NCBI GenBank assembly: GCA_050943435.1
Contig: JBMNPE010000002.1
Span: 1-41,106 of the forward strand
Reading direction: 5' to 3'
Length of the DNA: 41,106 bases
Source of the DNA: RGIG5675 sp050943435
Lineage (GTDB): Bacteria; Bacillota; Clostridia; Oscillospirales; Ruminococcaceae
Shown here one piece after another: positions 1 to 7,382 of this stretch (position 1 is its first letter; each line of letters opens with the position of its first letter). Position numbers and translations under genes: made by a program. A model generated the notes under the pieces. That model made no database searches. It saw nothing but the letters and a program-made list of their open reading frames with translations, and was not told where the DNA came from.

Positions 1-133
1 ATATAATCATTTTTAATTTTATGATCAAATTAAAGCATTGATGATCAAATTGAAATTTATCTAATAATTAAAGTAACTGTTTACCCTCTTTGAAAATCTG
101 GCCATAGTTAGGGCATGTAAAAGACTATATGGC

Positions 134-440
134 CTAATCTAAGCGTAACTCAATGCCGTGCTCTTTAAGAACCTTTTTCATTTCCTCGTCTGTCATGTCT
201 TTTAGATCATCAACCCAATCGTACTTTCCCGCTTCTAAATCGGCTTTTGCCTGTGCGGCCCAGCCATCAATCTGTTTTTCCGCCTCTTTCATCACTTCGT
301 CATAAATTTCCTTAAATTCCTCGTCCGTTGCAAACCTCAGTTCTTCTTTTTTTTGCATTTTGCTTATTGACCTGCTTCTTGCCATTTGTGTCTTTCTTTT
401 CATCAACTCTGATATTTTTCTCTTTATCGTTTTCTTCCAT
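134..440 (-). CDS. Small charged hypothetical protein, split between two frames at an A8 tract
   Basis: I do not recognise this family. The best start is the ATG at 440, preceded by an AAAGGA Shine-Dalgarno at 448-453 with seven bases of spacing. That frame gives a Lys/Asp/Asn-rich stretch beginning MEENDKEKNIRVDEKK and stops at 312. The adjacent frame continues to 134 with an acidic, helical-looking sequence (DEEFKEIYDEVMKEAEKQ, then WVDDLKDMTDEEMKK) that looks like real coding sequence. The two frames meet at eight A's (plus-strand T run 347-354); seven A's would join them into one protein of about 100 residues. It may be a frameshifted gene, a slippage-controlled gene or a sequencing indel. 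A shorter gene starting at internal ATG 385 or 358 is possible, but neither has a good ribosome site. No signal peptide or membrane segment. It lies in AT-rich DNA unlike the rest of the window. Confidence 0.45.
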
Positions 441-465
441 TTTCTTTTCCTTTCTGAAATCTCTG

Positions 466-553
466 ATAAATAACCCGCATATGCGGGAACAACCAATATC
501 TTCTCCAGGCTTATATTCAGAAGCACGGATCACCCCCGCTATGCGGGAACAAC
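466..553 (-). CRISPR. Two-repeat type I-E-like CRISPR remnant with one 33-nt spacer
   Basis: Two copies of a dyad repeat share TATGCGGGAACAAC (480-493 and 540-553). The right copy (527-553) begins GGATCACCCCCGC, as in type I-E repeats read on the opposite strand, and lacks one loop base. The left copy (466-493) keeps the full hairpin CCCGC-ATAT-GCGGG but its outer eight bases are degenerate. The interval 494-526 is 33 nt, the usual I-E spacer length. On the minus strand the repeat starts GTTGTTCCCGC and ends GGGGGTGATCC, the normal crRNA orientation, which puts the degenerate terminal repeat at the trailer end and AT-rich leader-like DNA at 554-650. No third repeat and no cas gene are visible in the window. 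Confidence 0.62.
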
Positions 554-720
554 AATAACCGATCCCACCTTCAAGCCTCTTCTTTGATTTCACACAATAT
601 TCAGCAACGCTATACGCTCATTTAGAATATATGCTTCATCTTGTTTAATTATACTTTGTTATATATTAAATGCTGTTCGATGCATTGGACAGTCATACCT
701 GTATAATGGTTCAGTTAATA
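554..720. other. AT-rich intergenic stretch, possible CRISPR leader
   Basis: No convincing gene was found here. A TATAAT hexamer lies on the minus strand (plus ATTATA 648-653), about 95 bases upstream of the first CRISPR repeat in the minus orientation, but without a clear -35. Another TATAAT on the plus strand at 702-707 also lacks a -35 and has no gene to serve. Composition is clearly richer in A+T than the DNA to the right of about 770. Confidence 0.3.
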
Positions 721-721
721 T

Positions 722-757
722 AAAAAGACCGCCGGTTCTTTTGAACCAGCGGTCTTT
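722..757 (-). terminator. Rho-independent terminator of the rubrerythrin gene
   Basis: A 12-bp stem, GACCGCCGGTTC (727-738) against GAACCAGCGGTC (743-754) with one mismatch and a TTTT loop, is followed on the minus strand by a run of five T's. It lies just past the rubrerythrin stop codon. Confidence 0.85.
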
Positions 758-776
758 CCGTACAAACTGCTTTTAA

Positions 777-1328
777 TTACTTGAAATAGCGGTTGAGAAG
801 TCCGAGGAATGCCTTTCCGTGGCGCGCCTCGTCCTTTGCCATCTCATGAACTGTGTCATGAACTGCGTCGTATCCCAGCTCTTTTGCGAGCTTTGCGAGA
901 TCGAGCTTGCCCTGCGTGGCACCCTGCTCGGCCTCGACGCGGGCCTTCAGGTTCTCCTTGGAGCTCGGGGAGACAACCTCTCCAAGCATCTCAGCGAACT
1001 TGGATGCGTGATCGGCCTCTTCATAAGCTATGCGCTTGTAGGCCTCGGCAATTTCCGGATATCCCTCGCGGTCCGCAGCGCGGCTCATTGCGAGATACAT
1101 TCCGACTTCTGAGCACTCTCCGGTGAAGTTGGATCTGAGTCCGTCTACCACTCTCTGATCGAGTCCCTTTGCGATTCCGATCTCGTGCTCGCAAGCGAAC
1201 TTGACTTCGTCGCTCTTCTCTTCCTGCTTTACGAATTTATCTGCTGGAGCTCCGCATACCGGGCACTTTGCCGGTGCAGCATCTCCCTCAAAAACATATC
1301 CGCAAACTGAGCAAATGTACTTTGCCAT
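777..1328 (-). CDS. Reverse rubrerythrin (rubredoxin domain at N-terminus)
   Basis: Cytoplasmic non-haem di-iron peroxidase that reduces hydrogen peroxide (and, in clostridial relatives, oxygen) with electrons from NAD(P)H via rubredoxin-type carriers, protecting an anaerobe from oxidative stress. 183 residues. The N-terminus is a rubredoxin-like Fe(SCys)4 domain with CSVCGY (6-11) and CPVCGAP (22-28). A ferritin-like four-helix domain follows, with the di-iron carboxylate/His motifs EEADH and KDEARHG. In classical rubrerythrin the order is reversed, so this is the clostridial 'reverse' form. The start has a GGAGG site upstream. Arg codons are CGC/AGA rather than the AGG typical of the neighbours, suggesting high expression. 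It is a single-gene unit with its own promoter (1387-1415) and terminator (722-757). Family assignment is secure; the exact electron donor is not visible. Confidence 0.93.
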   Translation of the reverse strand: MAKYICSVCGYVFEGDAAPAKCPVCGAPADKFVKQEEKSDEVKFACEHEIGIAKGLDQRVVDGLRSNFTGECSEVGMYLAMSRAADREGYPEIAEAYKRIAYEEADHASKFAEMLGEVVSPSSKENLKARVEAEQGATQGKLDLAKLAKELGYDAVHDTVHEMAKDEARHGKAFLGLLNRYFK

Positions 1329-1386
1329 CCTTATATGACCTCCATATGTTGTAGTTTTTGCCCCGAATTTCCTCGGTGCAATACAA

Positions 1387-1415
1387 AATATATCATCGCT
1401 CTATATGGAAGTCAA
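1387..1415 (-). promoter_or_regulatory. Sigma-A type promoter for reverse rubrerythrin
   Basis: On the minus strand TTGACT (1410-1415) and TATATT (1387-1392) are separated by exactly 17 bases and lie about 60 bases upstream of the rubrerythrin start. This is one of the strongest promoter-like elements in the window. No obvious PerR box was recognised. Confidence 0.75.
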
Positions 1416-1451
1416 TAAAAAAATAGTGAATAAATGATGAATATTGAAAAT

Positions 1452-3821
1452 TCATCTCTTGAGCTGCACTACCGTCACTCCGGCGCCGCCCTCTCCGTAC
1501 CTTCCGGGGCGGAATCCCTTGACTCTCTTGTCGTGCCTCAGGAAATCCTCAACCATCTTTCTGAGGGCTCCGGTTCCCATGCCGTGGATGATCGAAACTT
1601 CATCGAGATTTCCCATCATGGCCTTGTCGAGATAAGCATCGAGCCTGTCCCTTGCCTCCACGGTATCGAGGCCTATAATGTTGAGTTCGCTTCCAGCGGC
1701 GTCCCTGAGCCTGTCATAGCCGGTCACGCTGACAGCGCTTCTCGATGGCTTATTAGCAGCCTGGTGCTGCGGCATGCGCCTCAGGCTCGACGCCCTGACC
1801 CTCAGTCTCATGTTGCCGGCGGATACTTCGACAGTGTCCTGCCCCTCTTCATAGGAAATGACCGTCACAGCTCTTCCCGTGTCTGTGGAGTAGGCAGTGA
1901 GGCCTGGCTTTATCTCCTCTCTCCTCAGCTTCGGGTAGTGCTCCTTTTTTGTCTCCTGCACCTTCGGGAGGTGCTCGTCCATCGAGAAGCTCTCTTTTCT
2001 AGCTATCTCACGCACCCTGTCGGCCTTTGACACATCTTTCGAGCTGCTGATGTTCCTGAGCTCCGAATAGAGCCTCTCGGCGTCGCTTGAAATCTCGGCG
2101 GAGTACCTTCTCGCCTTTTCGGTCACAGCCCTGTACTCGCCTTCGGATTTCCTCTTTAAGTCCTTTGCCTTCTCCCTTGCATCGGCGAGGATCTGCTCTG
2201 CTTCCCTCCTCGCGGCGGCAGCGGCCTCCATGTCGCTCCTCCTCGAATTTTCAAGGGTCTCTATCCTGCCGAGGGCGTCCTCGAACTTCTGGGCACCCGT
2301 GTCTATGTGTTCTTCTGCAGATTCTATTATTTCGGGGTCGAGGCCGAGCTTTCTGCTTATTATCAGGGCGTTGGACTTGCCCGGGGTCCCTATAAGAAGC
2401 CTGTATGTCGGGGAAAGGGTCTCCGAGTCGAATTCGCAGCTCGCGTTCTCGACTCCAGGAGTGTTGACTGCGTATATCTTGATTTCTGCGTAGTGTGTAG
2501 TCGCCATCACAGTGCAGCCCAGCTTGAGCAGGTGTTCGAGAATCGCCTGAGCGAGAGCAGCACCTTCTGTCGGGTCGGTTCCGGCCCCCAGCTCGTCCAG
2601 CAGCACAAGGCTGTTGGAATCAGCTTCGTCAAGTATCCGGGCAATATTACGTATGTGTCCGGAAAAAGTTGATAGGCTCTGGGAGATGTCCTGCTCGTCG
2701 CCTATGTCCGCATAAATCCCGGAGAAAACCGCGGCGGAGCTCTCCTCGGAAGCCGGTATCAGCATTCCGCTTGAAGCCATGGCGCAGAGGAGCCCTGCGG
2801 TCTTGAGGGACACCGTCTTGCCGCCAGTATTCGGCCCCGTGACTATCAGCTGTTTAGTGCCTCCGCCTATCCTTATGTTTATGGGGACAACTCTGTCGGA
2901 AGGTATCAGCGGATGCCTCGCGTTCCTCAGGTCTATTTCACCGTTCCTGTTGAGCCTGGGGACAGTTCCCTTGAGCTCTATTGAATATCTGGCCTTGGCA
3001 AGAGCCAGGTCGATTTTGACTATTTTCTCGTAGCTCTGGCGAAGATCTATATAGAGGGCAGCGACCCTCTCTGTGAAGGCAGTGAGAATCCTGTCTATCT
3101 CCCTCTGTTCCTCGTGCTTTAAGTAGGTTATCTGGTTGTTGGCCTCCACGACAGAAGCCGGCTCCACGAATATCGTGGCACCGCTCGAGGACACGTCGTG
3201 GATCATCCCCTGGACCTGCTGCCTGTACTCGTTCTTTACGGGGACCACGTACCTGCCGTTCCTCACAGTCACGACGGAGTCCTGCAGGTATGAGCTTCCT
3301 GCCTTTATTATCTTTTCGAGGGAGGTCCTGATTCCTGCCTCGGTGGAGCGGATCTTCTTCCTTATGGACGAGAGCTCCCTGCTCGCCTCGTCGCTCATCT
3401 CCGTCTCGCTGAGTATAGCCCTGTCAATGTCCCTCGGGAGCCTGTCCTCGTCAAGAAGCCCGAAGAACAGCTTTTCGCAGGGACCCTCCGAGGCTCCGTA
3501 CCAGTTCTTGAGCCCTGAGGAATCGAGAAGCATGGCCCTCACGGTGAGAAGCTCACCCATCGAGAGCATCCCGCCCTTGTGTGCCCTCTCAACAGCGGCC
3601 TCTGCGCCGTCGCAGGCTGTGAGAGGAGGATACGAGCTCCTGTCTATGAGCTCCGTGAGCTCAGCGCACATCGAGGATAGCTTCTCGGCTTCCTCGTAGT
3701 CCGTCTCCGGGGCAATCGAAAGCGCGGCCTCCTTTGCTTCCGCTGTCACGCACCTGGCCGATACCGCTTTCCTTATCTCGTCATAGCCTATGGTCCTGAG
3801 AGAGGCCGATTTCATGTCCAT
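1452..3821 (-). CDS. mutS2: Endonuclease MutS2 / ribosome-rescue ATPase
   Basis: MutS-family ATPase lacking the mismatch-recognition domain. Family members suppress homologous recombination and, in Bacillus, act on collided ribosomes through the Smr nuclease domain. 789 residues, the normal length. Visible parts: a MutS core/lever region (about 1-300), Walker A GPNTGGKT (329-336), Walker B LVLLDE (405-410), a long coiled coil rich in Ala/Glu/Arg (about 505-610), a KOW-like linker, and a C-terminal Smr domain (about 712-789) with HGMGTG at 746-751. The start is supported by GGAGG seven bases upstream. It begins 13 bases after recO ends and is probably the last gene of the phoH-ybeY-era-recO transcript. 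No clear terminator follows its stop; the next promoter (rubrerythrin) begins within about 40 bases. Confidence 0.96.
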   Translation of the reverse strand: MDMKSASLRTIGYDEIRKAVSARCVTAEAKEAALSIAPETDYEEAEKLSSMCAELTELIDRSSYPPLTACDGAEAAVERAHKGGMLSMGELLTVRAMLLDSSGLKNWYGASEGPCEKLFFGLLDEDRLPRDIDRAILSETEMSDEASRELSSIRKKIRSTEAGIRTSLEKIIKAGSSYLQDSVVTVRNGRYVVPVKNEYRQQVQGMIHDVSSSGATIFVEPASVVEANNQITYLKHEEQREIDRILTAFTERVAALYIDLRQSYEKIVKIDLALAKARYSIELKGTVPRLNRNGEIDLRNARHPLIPSDRVVPINIRIGGGTKQLIVTGPNTGGKTVSLKTAGLLCAMASSGMLIPASEESSAAVFSGIYADIGDEQDISQSLSTFSGHIRNIARILDEADSNSLVLLDELGAGTDPTEGAALAQAILEHLLKLGCTVMATTHYAEIKIYAVNTPGVENASCEFDSETLSPTYRLLIGTPGKSNALIISRKLGLDPEIIESAEEHIDTGAQKFEDALGRIETLENSRRSDMEAAAAARREAEQILADAREKAKDLKRKSEGEYRAVTEKARRYSAEISSDAERLYSELRNISSSKDVSKADRVREIARKESFSMDEHLPKVQETKKEHYPKLRREEIKPGLTAYSTDTGRAVTVISYEEGQDTVEVSAGNMRLRVRASSLRRMPQHQAANKPSRSAVSVTGYDRLRDAAGSELNIIGLDTVEARDRLDAYLDKAMMGNLDEVSIIHGMGTGALRKMVEDFLRHDKRVKGFRPGRYGEGGAGVTVVQLKR

Positions 3822-3834
3822 TGGTAGTCCTCCG

Positions 3835-4572
3835 TCAGAGAGAATTGTAGAATTCCAGCGTCTTGGGCCTGAAGTCTATCTGGGCCTCGACGTATCTCGA
3901 GGTGAGGCCCGAAAGGTTCCTGAGGTTCGCTTCCCCGAGCTTAAACCCGAATGCCTTTTTTACATCCGAGTCAAGTATGAACCTCATCGCCTTGAGAACC
4001 GCTTCCGAGCAGTTTAGCTCGAGGCCCGCAGAAGAAGCGCAGTCCGAGCAGAGCCACGTTCCGCCCGTTATGTCGAAATACAGCCCGTCCGGGCTGTCGT
4101 TCTTTCCGCACCTGGAGCACTCGACGAGGTCCGGCATATATCCGGAGAGCTGCATTATCTTGAGCTCGAACACCGATTTTATCTGCTCGAGGTTTGTTTT
4201 GCCTTTATCTGTGAGGAACATCGAGTTTAACATCAGGCTCAGCTGCTCAGCAGTGTCCTCCTCGCCGGGCAGCAGCGTCTTGAGGAGCTCGCAGAAATAG
4301 AGCACGAGGGAGTAGGCCTTCATGTCGGTGGAGAGCCTCATGAACCTCTCTATCGATTCGGCGTCGTCAACCGTGTACATGTTGGAGCCCTTGTAGAGCT
4401 CGAATCCGGAGTATGCTAGCAGAGCAGTCGAGGAGGCAAGCCTGTTCTTGGGCCTCAGGGATCCCTTTGCGTATGCGGTCACGAGGCCCCTGGCCGTCAG
4501 GATCTCTATTACCCTGTCAGCCTCCCCCGTCTTTGTCTCCCAGATGACAAGACCGTCGCATGCAGACTTCAT
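3835..4572 (-). CDS. recO: DNA repair protein RecO
   Basis: Recombination mediator of the RecFOR pathway: binds single-stranded DNA and SSB and helps load RecA at gaps. 245 residues, as usual. The N-terminus is the OB-fold (GLVIWETKTGEADRVIEIL; YAKGSLRPKNRL). The zinc-binding motif is complete: Cys152, Cys155, Cys175 and Cys178 (CSRC and CSDC). It starts seven bases after era, a conserved gene order in Firmicutes (era-recO), and is followed after 13 bases by mutS2, so the three are very probably cotranscribed. Confidence 0.95.
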   Translation of the reverse strand: MKSACDGLVIWETKTGEADRVIEILTARGLVTAYAKGSLRPKNRLASSTALLAYSGFELYKGSNMYTVDDAESIERFMRLSTDMKAYSLVLYFCELLKTLLPGEEDTAEQLSLMLNSMFLTDKGKTNLEQIKSVFELKIMQLSGYMPDLVECSRCGKNDSPDGLYFDITGGTWLCSDCASSAGLELNCSEAVLKAMRFILDSDVKKAFGFKLGEANLRNLSGLTSRYVEAQIDFRPKTLEFYNSL

Positions 4573-4579
4573 GAAAAAC

Positions 4580-5467
4580 TCACATCTCCGAGAGCTCGTG
4601 CATCACAGACTCGCTGTTGCGCCAGTCCCTGCGGACCTTCACGAAGCTCTTCATGAAGACCTTTGTGCCGAGCAGCTCTTCTATGTCGGCGCGGGCCTCA
4701 GTGGAGATCTTCTTGAGCATCGACCCGTGCTTCCCTATTATTATCCCCCTGTGGTTCTCCTTGTCGCAGAGAATCACGAATTCAATTTCAGTAATCCCGT
4801 CTTCGCGCTCCCGGAAGCTCTCCGTCATCACAGCGCATCCGTACGGTATTTCCTCGCGCAGGTTTAAAAACAGCTTTTCCCTCATTATTTCAGCGCACAT
4901 GCTCCTCACGGAGCTGTCCGTCATGTCGTCATCGGAGAACTGGTGTTCTCCGGGGACTGCGAACCTGTCTATCTCCTGGAACAGCCTGTCCAGGCCGTCC
5001 CCCGTCTTGGCGCTCACAAGGCACGAGCCGTCGAATTTAAACTGCTTCCCGAGCACATCAGTATAATAGCTGCCCTTTTTGGAGGGCTGCTTAATAATAT
5101 CCGATTTGTTGACGCATAGAAATACGGGGACAGTGCTGTCCCTTAGTTTTGAGAGTATTTTCAGCTCTGCGTCCGAGAGCTTTTCCTTCGGGTATACCAC
5201 GAGCATCACGAGGTCGCTGTCAGAGCAGCTCTCTATGATGCTCCTCGACATCCTGGCGTCGAGCCTGTTCCTCGGGTCCAGAAGACCCGGGGTGTCAGTT
5301 ATCACGTACTGTATTTCGCCTTTTGTCACTATGCCGTTCTGGGGCATGCGCGTAGTCTGGGCCTTCGGGGTCACTATCGCGACCTTGCAGCCTATCATGG
5401 CGTTCAGCAGCGTAGACTTGCCGACATTAGGCTCGCCTATCAGGGATACGAACAGGTTTTTCTCCAT
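4580..5467 (-). CDS. era: GTPase Era
   Basis: Essential GTPase that binds the 3' end of 16S rRNA and checks 30S subunit maturation. 295 residues, standard size. G1 GEPNVGKS (11-18), G3 DTPG (58-61), G4 NKSD (120-123) and G5 SAK (152-154) are all present. The C-terminal KH domain carries GIIIGKHG (241-248). The switch I segment reads QTTRMPQNGIVT, slightly unusual because Era proteins normally have an Ile at the Q position before Gly; the G2 Thr is kept. The start codon overlaps the ybeY stop by one base (TGATG), so translation is coupled. It lies between ybeY and recO, the usual Firmicutes order. Confidence 0.96.
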   Translation of the reverse strand: MEKNLFVSLIGEPNVGKSTLLNAMIGCKVAIVTPKAQTTRMPQNGIVTKGEIQYVITDTPGLLDPRNRLDARMSRSIIESCSDSDLVMLVVYPKEKLSDAELKILSKLRDSTVPVFLCVNKSDIIKQPSKKGSYYTDVLGKQFKFDGSCLVSAKTGDGLDRLFQEIDRFAVPGEHQFSDDDMTDSSVRSMCAEIMREKLFLNLREEIPYGCAVMTESFREREDGITEIEFVILCDKENHRGIIIGKHGSMLKKISTEARADIEELLGTKVFMKSFVKVRRDWRNSESVMHELSEM

Positions 5468-5964
5468 CAGCTGTCCAGCACGTAGGAATAGCCTCTCGGC
5501 AGCCCTATCTGCTTGAGGATGTACTCCTCGCGCTCCCTCATCCTGACTTCCTCAATTCCGCCAGATTCGTGGTCATATCCGAGAAGGTGCAGCATCGAGT
5601 GTACAGTCAGGAAGGCTATCTCCCTCTGGAGGGAGTGGCCGAACTCCTCGGCCTGCTCCATCGCCTTCTCGACGGATATCACTATATCCCCGAGGACCAC
5701 GACCCCCGTCTCGGGGTTGGGCTCCCACTTCCCCTTCTCAAACTGCGGGAACGAGAGCACGTCTGTTTCCGAATCCTTGTTCCTGTATTTTGCGTTGAGT
5801 TCCCTTATTTTTGCATTGTCCACGAGTGAAACGCTGATTTCCGCCGGATACGGGAATTCCTCTATCTCCGTGACCGCGTTGCAGCACCTCCTGATGAGGA
5901 GCCTGGTTCCTGAAGGGACCTTGACGCTGCTCTGGTCATTTGAAATTATCACCTTGTCAGCCAT
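5467..5964 (-). CDS. ybeY: Endoribonuclease YbeY (16S rRNA maturation)
   Basis: Zinc-dependent endoribonuclease acting in 16S rRNA 3'-end processing and ribosome quality control. 165 residues with the chosen start. The metal site HSMLHLLGYDH supplies His122, His126 and His132. The RNA-binding groove motif NAKYRNKDSETDVLSFP is intact. I chose ATG 5964 because GGAGG stands five bases upstream; a longer reading from upstream ATGs would run deep into phoH. The start overlaps the phoH stop by eight bases, and the stop overlaps the era start by one. Its partners in ribosome maturation, PhoH and Era, flank it. Confidence 0.95.
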   Translation of the reverse strand: MADKVIISNDQSSVKVPSGTRLLIRRCCNAVTEIEEFPYPAEISVSLVDNAKIRELNAKYRNKDSETDVLSFPQFEKGKWEPNPETGVVVLGDIVISVEKAMEQAEEFGHSLQREIAFLTVHSMLHLLGYDHESGGIEEVRMREREEYILKQIGLPRGYSYVLDS

Positions 5965-6928
5965 TTTTTCCTCCATTCTCTCCCGATGCCCTTGCATACG
6001 CTCTCACTATGTCTGACACGAGCCTGAACCTCACGATGTCCTTCCCGGTAAGCCTGATAAAGGATATTCCCTTGATTCCCTCAAGTGTGTTCATGGCATC
6101 CAGGAGTCCGGACCTGCCCCTGTCGGGGAGGTCGACCTGAGTGAGGTCCCCGTTTATCACCATCTTGGACCCGGTGCCCAGCCTTGTGAGAAACATCTTC
6201 ATCTGGGCCGGTGTGGTGTTCTGGGCCTCATCAAGTATTATGAATGCATTGTCAAGTGTCCTGCCCCTCATGTAGGCGAGAGGTGCAACCTCGATAATGC
6301 CCTTTTCCATGTCGCGCTGGTACTGGTCTACGCCCATCGTATCGAACAGCGCATCGTAAAGCGGTCTCAGGTATGGATCCACCTTGTCCTGCAGGTCCCC
6401 TGGCAGGAATCCGAGCTTTTCGCCGGCCTCCACTGCGGGCCTTGTGAGTATGATCCTGCTGACCTCGTGGTTCTTGAGGCTCTTTACCGCCATGGCCACG
6501 GAAAGATACGTCTTTCCCGTTCCGGCGGGACCCTCCCCGAACACCACGAAATCCGACTGAATGGCCTGTATATATCTCTTCTGCCCCAGCGTCTTGGGCT
6601 TGATCGGCTTTCCGTGAGGAGTGATGAGCACTGTCGAATTGTCGAGCTCCTCTATCCTCTCAGCCTGGTCGTCCCTCGTGAGGCCAACACAGTACCTCAG
6701 GGTCTGGTCATCGATGTACCCGTTCTTGTCGGCAAATGATCTCAGGGCCATTACGGCCTTGGAGGCATGATCAGCTTCTTCGTCGCTGCCCTCTATCGTG
6801 ATGTTGGTCCCGCGTCCCGCAATGGACACATGAAAGGACTTTTCAAGAAACTTCAGGTTCTTGTCGAAATTCCCGAACACGAGGGAAGCTATTTCCTGAT
6901 CCTGCAGACCGATGTTAATCTTTGCCAA
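5957..6928 (-). CDS. phoH: PhoH-like ATPase (YbeZ)
   Basis: P-loop ATPase of the PhoH/YbeZ family, commonly encoded with YbeY and thought to act as its RNA-remodelling partner. 323 residues. Walker A GPAGTGKT is at 133-140 and Walker B FIILDEAQ at 229-236, followed by the conserved NGDLTQVDLP. The N-terminal ~90 residues form a small KH-like domain. The start codon is TTG at 6928, set by GAGG six bases upstream; there is no in-frame ATG nearby. It is the first gene of the minus-strand run phoH-ybeY-era-recO-mutS2. Dgk and HD-domain phosphohydrolase genes often found in this cluster in other Firmicutes are absent. Confidence 0.94.
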   Translation of the reverse strand: MAKINIGLQDQEIASLVFGNFDKNLKFLEKSFHVSIAGRGTNITIEGSDEEADHASKAVMALRSFADKNGYIDDQTLRYCVGLTRDDQAERIEELDNSTVLITPHGKPIKPKTLGQKRYIQAIQSDFVVFGEGPAGTGKTYLSVAMAVKSLKNHEVSRIILTRPAVEAGEKLGFLPGDLQDKVDPYLRPLYDALFDTMGVDQYQRDMEKGIIEVAPLAYMRGRTLDNAFIILDEAQNTTPAQMKMFLTRLGTGSKMVINGDLTQVDLPDRGRSGLLDAMNTLEGIKGISFIRLTGKDIVRFRLVSDIVRAYARASGENGGKNG

Positions 6929-7010
6929 TTGATACCTCGACTTTACAAATTAGGAATATTATAGCAAAATGTTATCCAGTTTGTGCAGTAAAGTTTTGTA
7001 TAATTTGATG

Positions 7011-7037
7011 TCATTATTCGTAATGATTTCGTCATTA
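7011..7037. promoter_or_regulatory. Operator-like palindrome with a third half-site
   Basis: TCATTA-TTCG-TAATGA (7011-7026) is a perfect inverted repeat, and the half-site TCATTA recurs at 7032-7037, 21 bases after the first. A TATAAT hexamer at 6999-7004 lies immediately upstream, so the element would sit at the start of the transcript of the small Cys-rich protein at 7087. No good -35 was found. It could bind a repressor or form an RNA hairpin; the sequence alone does not decide. Confidence 0.4.
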
Positions 7038-7086
7038 TCACTTTTTAACATGCTTTTACAGCCATATGGAGGTCCATGCATAGAAT

Positions 7087-7299
7087 ATGAGCAAGCTGTT
7101 TGATGAAAATATAACCCCTTCCTGCAGCTACTGTGTCTTCGGAAGGGATACGAACGACAACATGATAAGCTGCGACAAGACGGGCGTCGTGTCGCCGTAT
7201 TTCAGGTGCAAGCACTTCAAGTACAACCCGATAAGGAGAAAGCCCCAGAGCCTTCCCAAGCTACAGGTTTTCGACCCGAGCGAATTTTCCCTGAAATAA
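7087..7299 (+). CDS. Small four-cysteine protein, conserved-looking, function unknown
   Basis: 70 residues with Cys13, Cys16, Cys29 and Cys41 (CSYC, SCDK, RCKHF), an arrangement suited to one Zn or Fe site, then a basic segment (KYNPIRRKPQ) and the ending FDPSEFSLK. It resembles short hypothetical proteins I have seen in Clostridia, but I cannot name a function. A strong GGAGG at 7068-7072 is 14 bases from the ATG, longer than ideal; a four-codon ORF (ATG 7076, MHRI) lies between and its TGA overlaps this start (ATGA). It is the only plus-strand gene in the first 19 kb, divergent from phoH, with its own terminator at 7323-7352. Confidence 0.75.
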   Translation: MSKLFDENITPSCSYCVFGRDTNDNMISCDKTGVVSPYFRCKHFKYNPIRRKPQSLPKLQVFDPSEFSLK

Positions 7300-7322
7300 G
7301 GGCATTTTCGGCATAGCAAAGC

Positions 7323-7352
7323 ATTCCCGGCTTCTATAAAGAAGCCGGGAAT
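7323..7352. terminator. Bidirectional intrinsic terminator
   Basis: A perfect 12-bp stem, ATTCCCGGCTTC (7323-7334) and GAAGCCGGGAAT (7341-7352), encloses the loop TATAAA. It lies between the convergent small Cys-rich gene and the hydrogenase gene. The T tracts are weak on both sides (ATTTATTTC on plus), so efficiency may be partial. Confidence 0.75.
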
Positions 7353-7382
7353 ATTTATTTCTGTGCAGATTTACTGCTCAAG

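Noticed and set aside
1434..2030. Long plus-strand ORF of 198 codons antisense to mutS2, and many similar antisense frames
   Set aside because: They are open by composition only; the minus-strand genes carry recognisable domains and ribosome sites.
5965..5997. Longer YbeY start inside phoH
   Set aside because: The GGAGG site fits ATG 5964, and the extra residues are not family-like.
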